Below, piece after piece: positions 23,390 through 37,700 of a stretch of DNA of 64,000 nt. Both the position numbers and the translations under genes were made by a program. Under the pieces are notes generated by a model. It did no database searches, was not told the DNA's origin, and was given only the letters and a program-made list of their open reading frames with translations. The stretch spans positions 3,992,066 to 4,056,065 of the forward strand of contig CM042011.1 of assembly GCA_023525715.1 (NCBI GenBank), written 5' to 3'. This DNA is from Cichorium intybus (lineage: Eukaryota > Streptophyta > Magnoliopsida > Asterales > Asteraceae). The stretch's first letter is position 1. Each line of letters begins with the position of its first letter.

Positions 23390-24758
23390 GTTCAGTTATT
23401 TAGTCCAAACGTTCATCCTTAGTCCCACAACCGGAATAAACGGTAACCAAATAAGCAATAAATCAAGGACCGAGACCGGACCAAACTTCCCCTATCCAAT
23501 TCCTGTTCGGTTTTTTGGTCCAAATGTTCATTCCTAGTTTTTGCCTAGTTTGAAATAATTTATATTAAAATACTCTTGGTTGTAATATGCATATTTAACT
23601 ACTTGTGTTCAAAAAGTTATTTTATAACAATTAAGTATGTTTATACGGAAAAGGCATAATGTTTTCTAAATTAATATTATAATGAAATTTAACGAAAAAA
23701 TCTAAAATTTATAAAAAAGGGATATAACAAATCTAAGTGTCTAATAGAAATAGCCAAATTAGACATGTTTTGTAAAGTAAAAAAAGAATTAATTTGTTGG
23801 TCGAATGATGTCCCATGTAATCGGTTAACTTATTGTTTTTATTTTGGATTTTGGTAAAAAAGAGTACGTACTAACATATTTCTTCAATTAATGTATATAA
23901 ACTACGTTTTGGTTAATTGGAATTTTCTTTCCTCAATATCTGGTACATGTGATGTACCTTTTTAAAAGTGACAAAGCTCAAAATTATCCGATACACCTTA
24001 CGTATCCCTTGAACCCTTTTAGATCTATCTAATTTCACAAACTCGACAGAAAACTGAAAAGTCAGCCCATTACTTTAGGTCTAATCCAGTAATTTGCCTA
24101 GTCGAATTGTGATTTCAGACCTTCATACAATGAGTAATTTAGCTCACAACCATAGCCCCTGTTTCACTTTATCTAATTCGCGCCTGATGTAATGAAGATC
24201 TGCGAGTTTATTATATGAAACACAATGCTTTAATAAGAAATAGTTTGAAAATACAATGCTCTAATTGGACAATGCTTTAATAAGACCTTCGAGTTTTAAA
24301 TAGACTCTACCCTACCTATCTAATTTTCCTTTCTTTCCAAGTTCCAAGTTATCGTTTCAAAGCAAGATTTTAATCGTGGTGACTGCAGCAGTAATAACAC
24401 CTATTCAAAATCCTATAACAATCTTAACAAAAGGAAACTCGTTATTTTGTAGAAATCAAATTTGGAAATGTCCGGTACAAATACCTAACTATAACTTTGT
24501 TAACAAAAGAAAACTCGTTTTTTCATTTCTGGAAGTGAAGAAAAAAATAAAGTAGAAGACAATGGAGAAATTTGACTGTATAAATGCAATATTATATTCG
24601 ATTTACTTATGTTTTGCCATCTTGTCGGTCAGTCTTGAGCACCAAGTTCATTCGTTAGATTCTTAGCCTACAAAAATGACAACAACTGCTTAGTCACTGT
24701 GCTATTTTTTTAAAACTTATTAAGTTTATTTTAAATGTATTAAAAACTATAAATGAAA
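23390..24758. other. AT-rich intergenic sequence, no gene seen
   Basis: No long ORF, no TIR or LTR pair and no RNA gene is visible. The first 130 bp carry the second half of the diverged direct repeat that flanks the CACTA element. Confidence 0.5.
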
Positions 24759-24880
24759 GTAAGATGCTAGATTAGAAAAAAATGAAAGTACATTGCTATT
24801 TCCTGCATTTTGCCCGATCAGAGACTAAATTCTAGATATAGCAATGTACTTTCATTTTTTTATCTTTTATGGCATCTTAC
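24759..24880. mobile_element. Small hairpin MITE
   Basis: The 122-bp unit starts GTAAGATGC and ends GCATCTTAC. The inner arms GAAAGTACATTGCTAT and ATAGCAATGTACTTTC are perfect complements. It could fold into a single long stem with a loop of about 35 nt. It lies just 20 bp left of the Mutator-like element. Its transposase class is not determined. Confidence 0.7.
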
Positions 24881-24900
24881 TTTGGTTGTTATTTTATTAA

Positions 24901-25095
24901 GGGTTATTGTCATTGTAGCACAACAAAGTTTGATGATTTGTCCGGATTGGTCACTGAAGTTTTTTTTTTTTGCGCAATAGGTCACTAAAGTTAAGTTTTA
25001 CGTCCTAAATAGGTCATCGACGTTAAAACTAACTGGTTTTCACGTTAGTGTAGGGACCTATTTAACACATAAAGTAAACTTTAGTGACCTATTGC

Positions 25096-25129
<34 letters not shown>

Positions 25130-26331
25130 TCAGTGACCAATTCAGAAAAAAAAAAACTCCAGTGACCTCTCGCAACCATAAAGACCATAGTCGGTCTCAA
25201 TCTCGCCCTCTCCGTCTCGAATCTCTCCTTTCTGTTCCCCTCTCTCTCGCCCTCTCTCTATCTCTTTTTTCTGGTATTGATCGTGAATCACAGCCGCCGC
25301 CGGTGCTGTGCGATTTTTATTTTTATAAAAACTAAAAATTTCCGGTGCGGTGCGATTTTTAGTTTTATAAAAATCGAACCGCGCCGCTTGTAAGAACCGA
25401 ACCGCAAATCGCAATATAAACCGAACCGCACCACGTATCTTATATTAAAATCGAGAAAAACTACAAGAAAAACCGAAAAAACACATCGTATTAAAAAACC
25501 GCACTGTTCGGTTAAAACCGAAAAACTTCGTCGCCTTAAAAAAACCACATTGTTCTGTTAAAACCGAAAAACCATATCGCATTAAAAAACCACATTGTTT
25601 GGTTATTTTGTAGTAAAAATCGCATTTGCGGTTTGCGGCGCGGTTATTATCAAAAACTGCATCGTAGGTTTTATAGAGGAATTTGATAGCGGAGGTTTCA
25701 TAGGGGAATTTGATAGCCCAAATAGATTAACTGGGTCCGTCATCTCAGAGTTTCATCAGAGTCGGTTTCCTGCTACAACGATATACATGGTTGGACACAG
25801 GCAAAACAGTCCGGCATCGAGTCCTACCCCTCCGTTACTTTGGCGAGTTAGAAGAAATGCTGATGAATGACCACCGTCTAACCCGATTATCCTTCTCCGT
25901 GGACCCACAAGCACACCGGAAGAACCCAGTAGTGGTATAGAGGAATACAACATAGACAGCGGTTGTATTCGCGATCAATAACAGAAAAAAGAGATATAGA
26001 GATGGCGAGAGAAAGCGGAATAGAGAAGAGAGTTTCGAGACGGAGAGTGCGAGATTGAGACCGATTATTGTATTTGTGGTTATGATAGGTCACTGTACAT
26101 TTTTTTTCCTGAATTGGTCACTGAAGTTTTTTATTTGCGCAATAGGTCACTAAAGTTTAATTTACGTGTTAAATAGGTCCCTACACTAACGTGAAAACCA
26201 GTTAGTTTTAACGTCGATGACCTATTTAGGACGTAAAACTTAACTTTAGTGACCTATTGCGCAAAAAAAAAACTTTAGTGACCAATCCGGACAAATTACC
26301 AAACTTTGTTGTGCTACAGTGACAATAACCC
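24901..26331. mobile_element. Mutator-like element with long TIRs
   Basis: It starts GGGTTATTGTCATTGTAGC and ends with the reverse complement. A perfect 9-bp target duplication TTTTATTAA sits at 24892-24900 and 26332-26340. The inverted arms run at least 235 bp and can be followed, with gaps, for about 400 bp (left to ~25300, right from ~25950). They include a CT-rich block with 'ggtctcaatctcgccctctc'. The middle (25390-25620) holds tandem variants of 'ggttaaaaccgaaaaac' with a period near 50 bp. No MULE transposase ORF; non-autonomous. Confidence 0.9.
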
Positions 26332-26340
26332 TTTTATTAA

Positions 26341-28251
26341 ATATATCATTAAAGGGTAATTTAAAAATTTTGGAAAAACATGAAATCTTATAATTAATAC
26401 TTTATCAAAAAGGAAACCAAATAATAGCTTCATACTCCCGACAAGAATGAAGATTGAATTTAATTGGGGCCATGATCAAGATGGGCATTTTGAGCCATAA
26501 GACACCCCTCGCTAATATAGATTCCACAACCAGGGGTCAGGAAATTCCAATAATAGATGGAGCCCTGTTTATACAGAATTACACCCGATGTCATCTAAAA
26601 GTCAAAGTATATGAAACACTAAGGACTAAAGCAAAAAAGTATATCATCAAAACTGAAGATAATTAGGATATCAAGTACTTGAGATAAATTACCATGGAGC
26701 ACGGAGTAATAAAGAACCTTACCCCAGAAGAGATTTAAAAAAATGACACCAAACACTACGCCATAAATTACACCACCCGGTATGAATAATAAAAACGAAG
26801 AAAGCAGCTACTTTGCATTTACAATATAGAAAAAAACACGAATAAGATTTTATGAAAGAAACCTAACGCCAAAGGAAAGAGACCACTGTTGATGTAAGAG
26901 TTACATACTTGTTACCTTGCCATATTCTCATTATCACATCTGGATTTTTCATGAGTGTCCCTTGATTCCTCTATAAAGGTAGGGACCAGAACTGTAGTTT
27001 TAATGCTGAAACATACACACGCACACATAATATCAAATTAATGAACAGTGAACAATGAATCATGTAGATCATAGACACTAGTTAATCCGGTAATCCCAAA
27101 CACCTGTTAACCCGGTGAAAGTCATGGCAATACCGGGGGTCTGTAAATTGTTATTAAAATTTCATTAGCAGAAAAAAAAATTATAAAGAAAGAGAACGAG
27201 AAACAGAGATATTGACACTCACACGGTGTGCCCACTTGAATGCTTTCACCTACAATTTCAGTCATATCTGCACATAACTAATTTCTCACAAAACAAAATA
27301 AGGTTGTTTTTATTGATCAATTATGTAAGTAATTTCCAATAAAAATATTATAATGTAGAACAAAAAACAATAGTTCAGTAATACCTCTACACTATTATCG
27401 ACGATTACAGGTTTGGAATGCTCGTGAAGGGTTTCCAAGGATGAAATCATAAGCTTTGTTAAGCCTTTGATTTTCATTTCGATTCTATCTGGTCTCAAGA
27501 ACAACCTACGACTTCAGATCGAAGGTTACCTTCATTTGCTTTCAGATACACCGGGAGAGAGAAGAAAGAGTGTAGGCAGTAAATGACTTTGCAGTGGAAA
27601 AAGGAGGAGATTAGTCAAAAGATTCTCACCTTCATCTACTTCGTCATCGACATAAATTCCTGCACAGTCAAGCACTTGTCAGCGGTCGCAGATCTAGTGG
27701 AGGCGGTAAATGGTGGTGGTATAAAGGACACGTCGGCTAATTCACGATTGAAGCAATGGTGGAAGATTGTGAGGTTAGGTCATGGTTTTGTAAGGCAGCG
27801 ACTGTGAACCTATGTTGTATTTAGGGTGTTTTTTTAGATAGGGTGAACTTGGAAGGAGTCGGGATCTAAGCAACAGAGAGATCTCTCTTGAGAAGAAGGG
27901 GTCGCTGAAGAGAGAACACAAAGTAGTTTGTTGGCCGATCGACGTCTAGGGTGGGTATTTATGGTTTAGCAGGTGAAAGGGGAGAGAAATGTGTGGATTC
28001 AAATTTTGAATATGGAGAATTGATTTTCAAAGAGAATGGGTAAGCGGCAGCTAATACGACATTTATGGGATTTTTAACCAACCATTTCTAATTCAAATTT
28101 TGAAAACCTGATTTTAGGAATGAACGAGATACGAGTTAAGAGAGGATTCAAAATTGTATGCGTCTTGAATATTGTACTTTGTTTATAATAGTTTGGACCT
28201 TTTAATTTTAAGAGTTTCCATTTTTAGAAACCATTTTTGCTTTTTAATGTA

Positions 28252-28252
<1 letters not shown>
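26341..28252. other. Unrecognised region with exon-like blocks on the minus strand
   Basis: There is no long ORF. On the minus strand, short open blocks are bordered by plausible splice sites: about 27388-27510 (..IKGLTKLMISSLETLHEHS.. before GT), about 27213-27257 after AG (..TEIVGESIQVGTP), and about 26932-27005 (..VPTFIEESRDTHEKSR..). They may be pieces of a gene or of a captured gene. I do not recognise the family, and no promoter or start could be fixed. Confidence 0.25.

Positions 28253-28292
<40 letters not shown>
28253..28292. repeat. (AT)n microsatellite A8
   Basis: About 40 bp of AT repeat at the left edge of M5, followed by a short (GA)n stretch that belongs to the element's left end or to the array edge. 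Confidence 0.9.
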
Positions 28293-30001
<1,709 letters not shown>

Positions 30002-30244
30002 TCACACACATACTCTCTCTCTCTCTCTCTACTACAAAGGCACTTCAATTCTGAGAAATCTTACCGATCTACAGAAAAGATATCTCGCTAATTACCAGCA
30101 GATCACAAATGATGAAGCCAAATGAACAAGATAGTATGTATCAACGAGAAAGCAGCGTTTTAGTTTTTACATCTGTAAGTAGGAAAAAGGAAAATAAAAT
30201 ACATGTACATATCATACGGTAAAGCTTGATGAAAATAATAGCTC

Positions 30245-33200
30245 CTAGTGCGTATATATACAATGAGCGATAATAATGCTAACAAAATGAATTACAAAGG
30301 CTTTACAAAGCCCTGATGTTGTTGACACTCCTCCACTAGTGGTGGCGCTCCCGGTATACATTACAAGTGGACTGCGGACTTTGTGATTACCATCGTTCCA
30401 TAACAAAGTCATACTCTTTATTGTTAGTGGTGACTTGAATCCTTTTCCTCTAACTGTCACCACAAAAGACTTTCTTTGGTTTAATGCAGTGAATTGTAGA
30501 TTGTTGGGATTAACACGGATGTGGAGCTTTGAGCCTCCTTGTATGGATGCAACATACGTTGAATTTGGTGTACCCACATTCGTCACTGTTCTTGGAAAAG
30601 TCACAACAAATGCAGATTTCACGCTGACTTGAGCCGTCATCGAAGGGTAATTTAGTTGTCCAAGCATCAACTTATTGGGGCGACAACTATCATTTACAAT
30701 TTTAGATATGCTGCACCATATCTTGAGATAGTCTTCTTTATATATGTCATACACAAGGCCTGGATCTTTAGCCTTTTGCGGATCAATATGTCCAGACCCA
30801 TATGCAAATTCAGCATCTAAGCTCTGGCTGGGATCCATTTCCCGTGCTATGAGACAATTATGCAAATTGGAATAAGGACGTGTGATTGAATTTTGTCAAC
30901 ATTAGATACTTGAAGTTACTTGTGGTCATGAGTACTAACACAAGAAGTTACCTGTGGTCATGAGTGCAGACTTAATTGCTGACGGTGACCAAGTTGGGTG
31001 AAAAGACTTGACAAAAGCAGCAGCGGCAGCAACATGTGGGCAAGCCATCGATGTTCCTGATAAAATATTGTACTTGACAGAGCGTTTGTCAACAAAAGTT
31101 TCAGAAGGTGAAGCCATGGGTGAATAAGCCGCCAGAATTTCCACACCGGGAGCCGTTACATCAGGCTAAAATAACATGGTCTATTTCATTACTCTCATAA
31201 ACAAAATAAAAAACTTGATGGACAATTTTAATAATATATGGGTTAACTCATAAGTTTTGTGTTAAGGCCATCATCCTTCAAACTTTCAAGATTTAATATT
31301 TTAATCTGAGCAATCCCTTCCTAGTTCATACTAAATCAGAGCAAGAGTGCTTCTGTATAACGAACTTTTAAAGGAACTCCTATGTAGCAGCTAGCAGATG
31401 AAAAACAAGAAAAAAAAAAAAAGAATTACCTTTATAATATGAGAGATAAATTTGCTCGGTCCTCGGGAAGAAAATGAGGCGACAAGAGGAGCAGCTGGAT
31501 TGTTTATGTCTTCGCTCTTGAAAATTTGAACTTTAGGTTGTCTGTACAAGTGAAAAGTATCCATTAAACATAAACATACATTAAAAAGCACAGAGATTTG
31601 GTAGAAAAAATCATACTTGGTAGAGTTTTGATAGGTTTTGATCTTGTTGATGTCATTTCTATATAGAGCACCAACAGGTAATGGTCCGACCTCTGAGTAA
31701 TTGTTTCCATGATTTGGGAGTATACAACCAAGGGCTCCCGCTGCCTTTACTGAACCTACGTTGTTATGTTTATCACAGAGAACCACTTTTTGGTGAACGA
31801 GGCTACTGTCTAAGCACCTTGCCTCACAATCCCTATAAACGAAAATGTGATTAGTACATGTCTTAAGATTATTATTATTTTTTTTTTGCATGCGATAAAT
31901 AGAATTTACCCTGCTTGGATTTCGGGGCACGTGCTTGTCACTTCTCTTCCATAAATGAGAGGCAGTTCTTCGGGACTTGAAGGGAAAGCGTTTATAGAGG
32001 TACCCTACAAATTTCAATCACGTCCGATTATTAAGTGCTATTTAAATGCATGTGAGAGACAGATAGGCAAAGTAATACACTCACCACTAGAATTGTACCA
32101 TCCCCAAGAAGAACTTTATTTACTATTTTTCTGTCTGTATTGCTTGCTGCAACACTAAAGATCCACGGAGCATCTCCTGTGACGGAATACAACCTAGGAC
32201 CATGGTTCCCGGCAGCTTGAACGGTTAGTATGCCTCTCTGCATCGCATGAAAAGCACCAATTGCGATGGGGTCAGAGGTGATGCCAACTGGATCAGCTGT
32301 GAGTGAAATGGATATAATGTCGACTCCATCAGATATTGCATCGTCAAAAGCCGTCAATATATCTCTAGTCTCACATAAGAACGCGTCACAAACTTTGTAA
32401 ACAGCAAGCCTTGCAGAAGGAACTCCCCCTCTTGCAATTCCTTCTGCTACACCGTAATAGCTTGCTTTATAAACTTGGTTCCCGGCTATGATAGATGCCA
32501 CATGACTTCCATGTCCCTTCATGTCCCTAGCAGAATCTTCCATGACATAGGAGCGCGCTCCAATTATCTTCCTGCGGATTGATTGTGAGCAATATAAAGT
32601 TGTATTAGTATCCTAATTAATTACTATTGATCAAGAATAACAATACAGATGGTAATTAATGATCACTATATAGAAACTTGGGCAATGCTGCAACATGCAT
32701 GATATTTTGAAATATATACTTTGGTCCTCTAGACCACTTCAAATATTAAAGTAACCTGTTGCAAGTGAAATTTTTGCCACCCCGACACTCCCCTTTCCAC
32801 TTTTCTGGAATTGGTCCGAGTCCTTCATCGTTGAAGCTCTGTGACTCCGGCCATATGCCGCTGTCTATGACTCCAATGATCGTGTTGCTCTCACCGACGG
32901 GACTTCGCTCAACTGTTGTTGAAAAACCCATGAAATTCCACGACCTTGTTGTCTGGAGATGCAACTTTTGGCATGGGAATACGGAGATGATCCCATCATA
33001 ACCTGTTAGGGGTTTAAATCAATCTTAGCAATCCAAATATGTGTATATCCCTAATCATTTATGCAAGTCACTGTGGATCATATCCAATTCCTTTTTTTTT
33101 TTCTTTTGAACAGCAAGAATTTTATAAAAGAACTAGCGAGAAGCTAGACAGCAGAAACTACAACAGAAAACAGCCAAGCCGTTACACCCACGAGTCCCAA

Positions 33201-36200
33201 ATGAGCTTCCCAATCCCTTTTTCCCTACACTTAATCCAATTAAAAGCTAAATACTTAACATCAAAAACCAACTGGGACATGCTTCTAGCTAATCTTGTTG
33301 TTAAAGCAGACATTGTTTCTAGAAGACCAAATAGACCACATGTACGATCATATCCAATTCTTGTTTTCTCAGTTTTTGTAGTCGTTTCGGATGTATCTCA
33401 AATTAAGTTAAGAAATTCTGATTGTTGGAAAAGAGTACCGGTACAAACAAACTCTAAATGCTAAGAATGATGAGGCTATGTATGAGCACTAACATTGAAC
33501 CATTCTCACTGTTTCAGAAAATGATTCTCATTCGGTATGTTACTTTCTTTGCTTGTTAATTTTGAATTATTTTGTCATTTTTATGTTATTGTTTTACTTT
33601 GTTGCTTGTTAATTTATTCTTAATTATAACAAGTGATTATGTTAAATTGGCCATGACGGCGACTGCAGAAGAACAGATGCGACAAGGAGGGCAGACAGGA
33701 GATGGAGTAAGTTTTCAGACATGTTTAGACTTGTATTTTTGTTTTTGATTTAATTTGAAAACAGAAAAAAATCTTAATGCAACAAAATCTGGCGAATGAA
33801 ACTTACCAGCCAACTTTTGTTTTTCTTCTTGCGAGAGATAGGCAGCAAATCCATTAAAGCTTCTTTGGTAACTCCTTATCAGTGCTTTGCTTGCGAACCT
33901 GGTCACGTTTAACGATCATAAACTAAACATATGGTTTCTAAAATGAAATAGTAATTCAAAAAAATACCTAGGACTGGTAATATTTTTCAAGATTTCGTAG
34001 TGATGCAAAGAGGGCGAATATTCGCCTTCAGGTAGAAATCCCATGTAAGCGATAAAAACCTGCAAACAAAATTGCATTAGAGTCAAGAGTTGAACATCCT
34101 TATCTCGGGTTATATCTTTATATTTAATTCTTCATGGATGAAAAATGTATACATCGTGTGAGACTAAAGCTTTTGTTTAATCTATATCTATATATCTTAT
34201 AATAGAGGCATATTTCCAAGCACCACATTGATTTGAAACTTCCATGTCTTTTCATATTTCCAATGATTATTCAAGATAAAAATAAATTTTTTTTTCTCTT
34301 TGTCCCACATTGATTCACATACATATATGACCTTCAATCTTTCTCTTATATAATATCACTTATTTGCTTCCACTATCCATCAAGTTTGATTTGATCATAA
34401 TATGACTTTCAAGTCTACTATTAGTGATCATTTTATCATAAAACAAGTTTTTATCGTAAAGTTTTAAAGCATTCCTACTAATTTTTTTCAACTTTTTGAA
34501 GTATTGAAACTCAAAATTGAAAATTAAAATTACTCAAAACTTTTAAAAACCTGATTACATTGAAAATTTATATGTCGTTTGTAAAAAATGAAACCGGTGT
34601 AAACATTTTTCGACTCAAGAGTATGTATATACATAGAAGTTTTCATTTGTGAACATTTTAAAATATCTCATATAAAAATATCATTTAAAACAATACGATT
34701 CAACTTTAATAAATTATCTTTTACGATTTTATTTAGATTTTTTTCTTTGTCTCACACACATCTATCTAACCTTTCATCTTTCCCCTTATATGATACCACT
34801 AATTTGATTACATTATCCATCAATCTTGATCATAATATGACTTTTAAGTATGTCGTAGTAAAAAATAACAATGGTGTTGATGTTCTATATATTTACCGCG
34901 ATATATATACATATAGACACACACACATTATAAGAAAATATTATCGAAACAATATGTTTTAAGTTAAATTATTTATCTTTACCACAATAATTTGAAGTTT
35001 TTTATTTGTATCAAGATTGTTCGCACATTTATATTTCAATCTTTATCGTACCACAATTTCCAAAGTGTATTATTAATTAGTAGTCAATTTATCATAAAAA
35101 CATATTTTTTTCTCATAGTTTCAATTGATTTTACTATTTTGTTTTAGCTTCAAAAACATTGAAACTAAAAATATGAATATTAAATTGGGTTTAAAACTAT
35201 TAAAAAACGATTCGGTTGTAAGTTCATAGAGTCATAGTTCAATATGTGGTGACAACGTTGATAACATTTTTCAATTTAATAAGATATCTATATATAAAAG
35301 TTTTAAACAGTAAATGTTTGAACATCGTTCAAAGTTGAAACAGATTTATTATCTACCTAATAAATCTTATAAGAGAGGCTATTCAATCAATGTGGATGAA
35401 TTTTTATCACGTATCTCATTTATTTGAATACTTTTAGAAAAAATAGAAGTGGGCACTGGTGTGTACCCATCCAAATTTTATGAAATCGGTCTTAAAGCTC
35501 GAACCAATAGTCCATTGAATGTTTTAACCGTTTTCTAAGCCGGTTACAGTCAATAACACAAAAGAACAAATATATGAGTGAAATAGCTTCAGTCTCTCTA
35601 CTTATAAAGACTTGCTTTCCCTTGGAATTTGTTAATTAAACTATGTGGGATGAAAAATATATTAACCTCTTTACTTATATATGTTTGATTTCACTTTAGT
35701 TGTGTTTCTTAAGCAATGTGGGATAAGAAAATGAAATAAAATAACACATTATAAAAGAAAGTTTGATCCCACATCGTCATGATAAACCAACTTAAGAAAA
35801 AAAATTTATTCTATAAATAAATGTCTTTCTCAAAGTAAAACAATTATATAAATGATTAGTCAATTTTTATTGTTGGAAACATTTCCAAATATTTACTTTC
35901 AAATAAATATATAGTAAAAGTTTTTTATATTTTATTTTAATGAGTTCGAACTTTAAAAGTACAGCGGGTCGATCTCGATATAAACTTTGTATTCCTTCAT
36001 CAAGTTGCACAAAACAGTATGCACCATAATATATAATCAAAATTTAAACTTTCGTGATACAGTTTGTGCTTTTCAAAATCCCAAATCGCATAATTGGTGC
36101 GATGTGTGGTTTTCACTATATATCGTACGGTAAACACCATTAGAATATGTCTCTATTCTTATCAATAAAAGCGTATTATTCAAAATACTTGAGTGCCAAT

Positions 36201-36942
36201 GGAAACCTTTACAAAACTATATCAAAATACATACAATATCCCTCAATTTTATCAATGCACAAAGTGTAGACAGATGATATTAAAATCATGTAGTTTGGGA
36301 TAACTATTTATATTGAACCATATTAATTCTAATTTTATTTCATGAATTGTATTCATTTATTGTAATTTTTGCAGTTTTTTGTCTTCTAAAATTTTGATAC
36401 ATGTATCTATTATCATATAATTGAAAAGAATAAAGACTTTTTAAAAATAGTATGATAATAACATGTATTTGTCTATATTTTAACTATATAATTTTCTTTC
36501 TGCGCAACGCGCGGGCATTCGACTAGTTTGGAATAATATAAACGATAACTATAGTTTATACAGATTTATTTTTTAATTGCAGTTTGGGTTCTTAATTTCG
36601 TAAGAAATAATACTCTTTAATGACCATCTCTCTGTCAAAATAAATCAAATATTTGGATTTTAGGTATCAAAAGTGTGTTATTTATAGAACGAAAAGCAGG
36701 TTTAAGGAGATTATAGGTCATAAAACTCATGTTCTTAGTGCTGATCGATTACTGCGTAAAAATTTGTTGAAAGTTATCTGAGATAGCTGTAAAATAAACT
36801 ATAGTCGTCACTTGTGTGTGTGCCTGTATACGTGATTGCTAGACCAACATATAATGTATATTCTAACCTTTCGGTCTTCGTCTATTGTAGATATGACTAT
36901 AAAGAAAGAAATGAGTATGCATGTCTGGAGCAGATTCATCAT
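30245..36942 (-). CDS. Subtilisin-like serine protease (subtilase, SBT4/cucumisin-type), 10 exons
   Basis: Secreted plant subtilase, expected in the cell wall or apoplast, cleaving peptide bonds by a D-H-S triad. By splice-site reading the exons are 36868-36942, 33968-34059, 33807-33898, 32756-33002, 32085-32571, 31910-32004, 31617-31832, 31430-31541, 30952-31165 and 30245-30846. All introns are GT..AG. The exons sum to 2232 nt, 743 residues plus stop, with no frame break. In order: signal peptide (MMNLLQTCILISFFIVIS), I9 prodomain (about 26-98, VFIAYMGFLPEGEYSP), Asp133 in VIDSGIWPES, His189 in GHGSHVAS, oxyanion Asn291 in AAGNHGP, a PA-type insertion (about 335-450), Ser511 in GTSMACPH and a C-terminal fibronectin-III-like domain (LNYPSMTAQ.. 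to VRSPLVMYTGS). Length and order fit SBT4 proteins of 730-760 residues. Odd points: a ~30-residue hydrophobic, Cys-containing C-terminal tail, a Helitron in intron 1, a LINE in intron 3, and a duplicated donor region after exon 9. Start: the first of two adjacent ATGs, just before the signal peptide. Confidence 0.93.
33091..33345 (-). mobile_element. 5'-truncated LINE in intron 3 of the subtilase
   Basis: A poly(A) tail (seen as a T-run at 33091 onward on the plus strand) and a perfect 15-bp target duplication, GATCATATCCAATTC (33076-33090 and 33346-33360), define a 255-bp non-LTR insertion in minus orientation, the same strand as the host gene. The body resembles the 3' end of plant LINE ORF2 (a short stretch reads ..KYLAFNWIKCREKGIGKL..). 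Typical target-primed, 5'-truncated copy. Confidence 0.85.
34180..36526 (+). mobile_element. Non-autonomous Helitron in intron 1 of the subtilase
   Basis: It starts A|TCTATATCTATATATCTTAT and ends with the hairpin GCGCAACGCGCGGG, ATTCGA and CTAG|T (CTAG at 36523-36526). No target duplication and no TIR, as expected for a Helitron; length 2347 bp. A second Helitron-like 5' start ('tctacctaataaatcttata') at about 35355 suggests a nested or chimeric element. No Rep/helicase ORF. It accounts for most of the 2.8-kb intron and lies antisense to the gene. Confidence 0.8.
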
Positions 36943-37025
36943 CTTCAGTTTTCTTCTTCCTCGGGCGCACTCTTTCTGAATGGTGAAGCACAGATTAAGT
37001 ATGCATAGTTGGAGTTCCATAGAGG

Positions 37026-37034
37026 ATATTTATA
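37026..37034 (-). promoter_or_regulatory. TATA box of the subtilase gene
   Basis: CTATAAATA on the minus strand, 84 bp upstream of the ATG at 36942. A start site near 36998 would give a 5' UTR of roughly 55 nt. Same nonamer as at 3901. Confidence 0.55.
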
Positions 37035-37503
37035 GGACTTTAAGCACCAGTTTTTATTTTGTTATCTTCTAAGTTTCTGTTTCTATACCTCTCTGTGTGT
37101 TCTATGACAAAGTTTTTTAATCTCTATAAAAAACAAGGGAATCAAAATTTAAAGATGGAAGTCTTGTCTTACCTAAAGAAAGAATGTTGAGCACGATGTA
37201 TACAGATTAATAGAACTTTTGGGGTTTAGGTCATAACAACGCATTCCATCTTTAGAAACTTACTTACTTGTGTACTTGTATACAGACACAAACACATACA
37301 CATACATGCATGCATAAATTTACATACATATACAATCTATTAAAGAGTACAAACAAAAAAAGAATTAAGCCCTTACGGACTTCAAAAAATGTTATGTCTT
37401 AGAAATAAAGTTGCAATGCTACAAAACGTTCAAAATTAATTTCCTGCAACTTGAAGATATTATCATCAAACAAAACATGGTGTTATTTTGCATGATCTTG
37501 GAC
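37035..37503. other. Upstream region of the subtilase, no gene seen
   Basis: AT-rich, with short ACATACAC repeats near 37285-37335. It presumably holds the remaining promoter of the minus-strand protease gene. Nothing else is recognisable. Confidence 0.5.
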
Positions 37504-37700
37504 CACTACTAGAAAAGTGGGGAAATACCGACGGACTGTATACCATCGGTATACCGACGATTTCGCGATGGAATGATGTTGACAAGCTCAAGCCTAATAT
37601 TCCCAAAAGGGTACCGACGGTAACGTTTGTGGTCAGTAAGATATTCGTAATTGCCGACTAAATACCAACAGAACTGATAAAAAAAAGGCAAACTGTCACT
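37504..37700 (+). mobile_element. CACTA element end fragment
   Basis: Begins CACTACTAGAAAAGTGG, almost the same terminus as the element at 39006, followed by subterminal TACCGACGG-type repeats. No partner terminus with a matching 3-bp duplication was found, so this is read as a truncated element. Confidence 0.6.
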
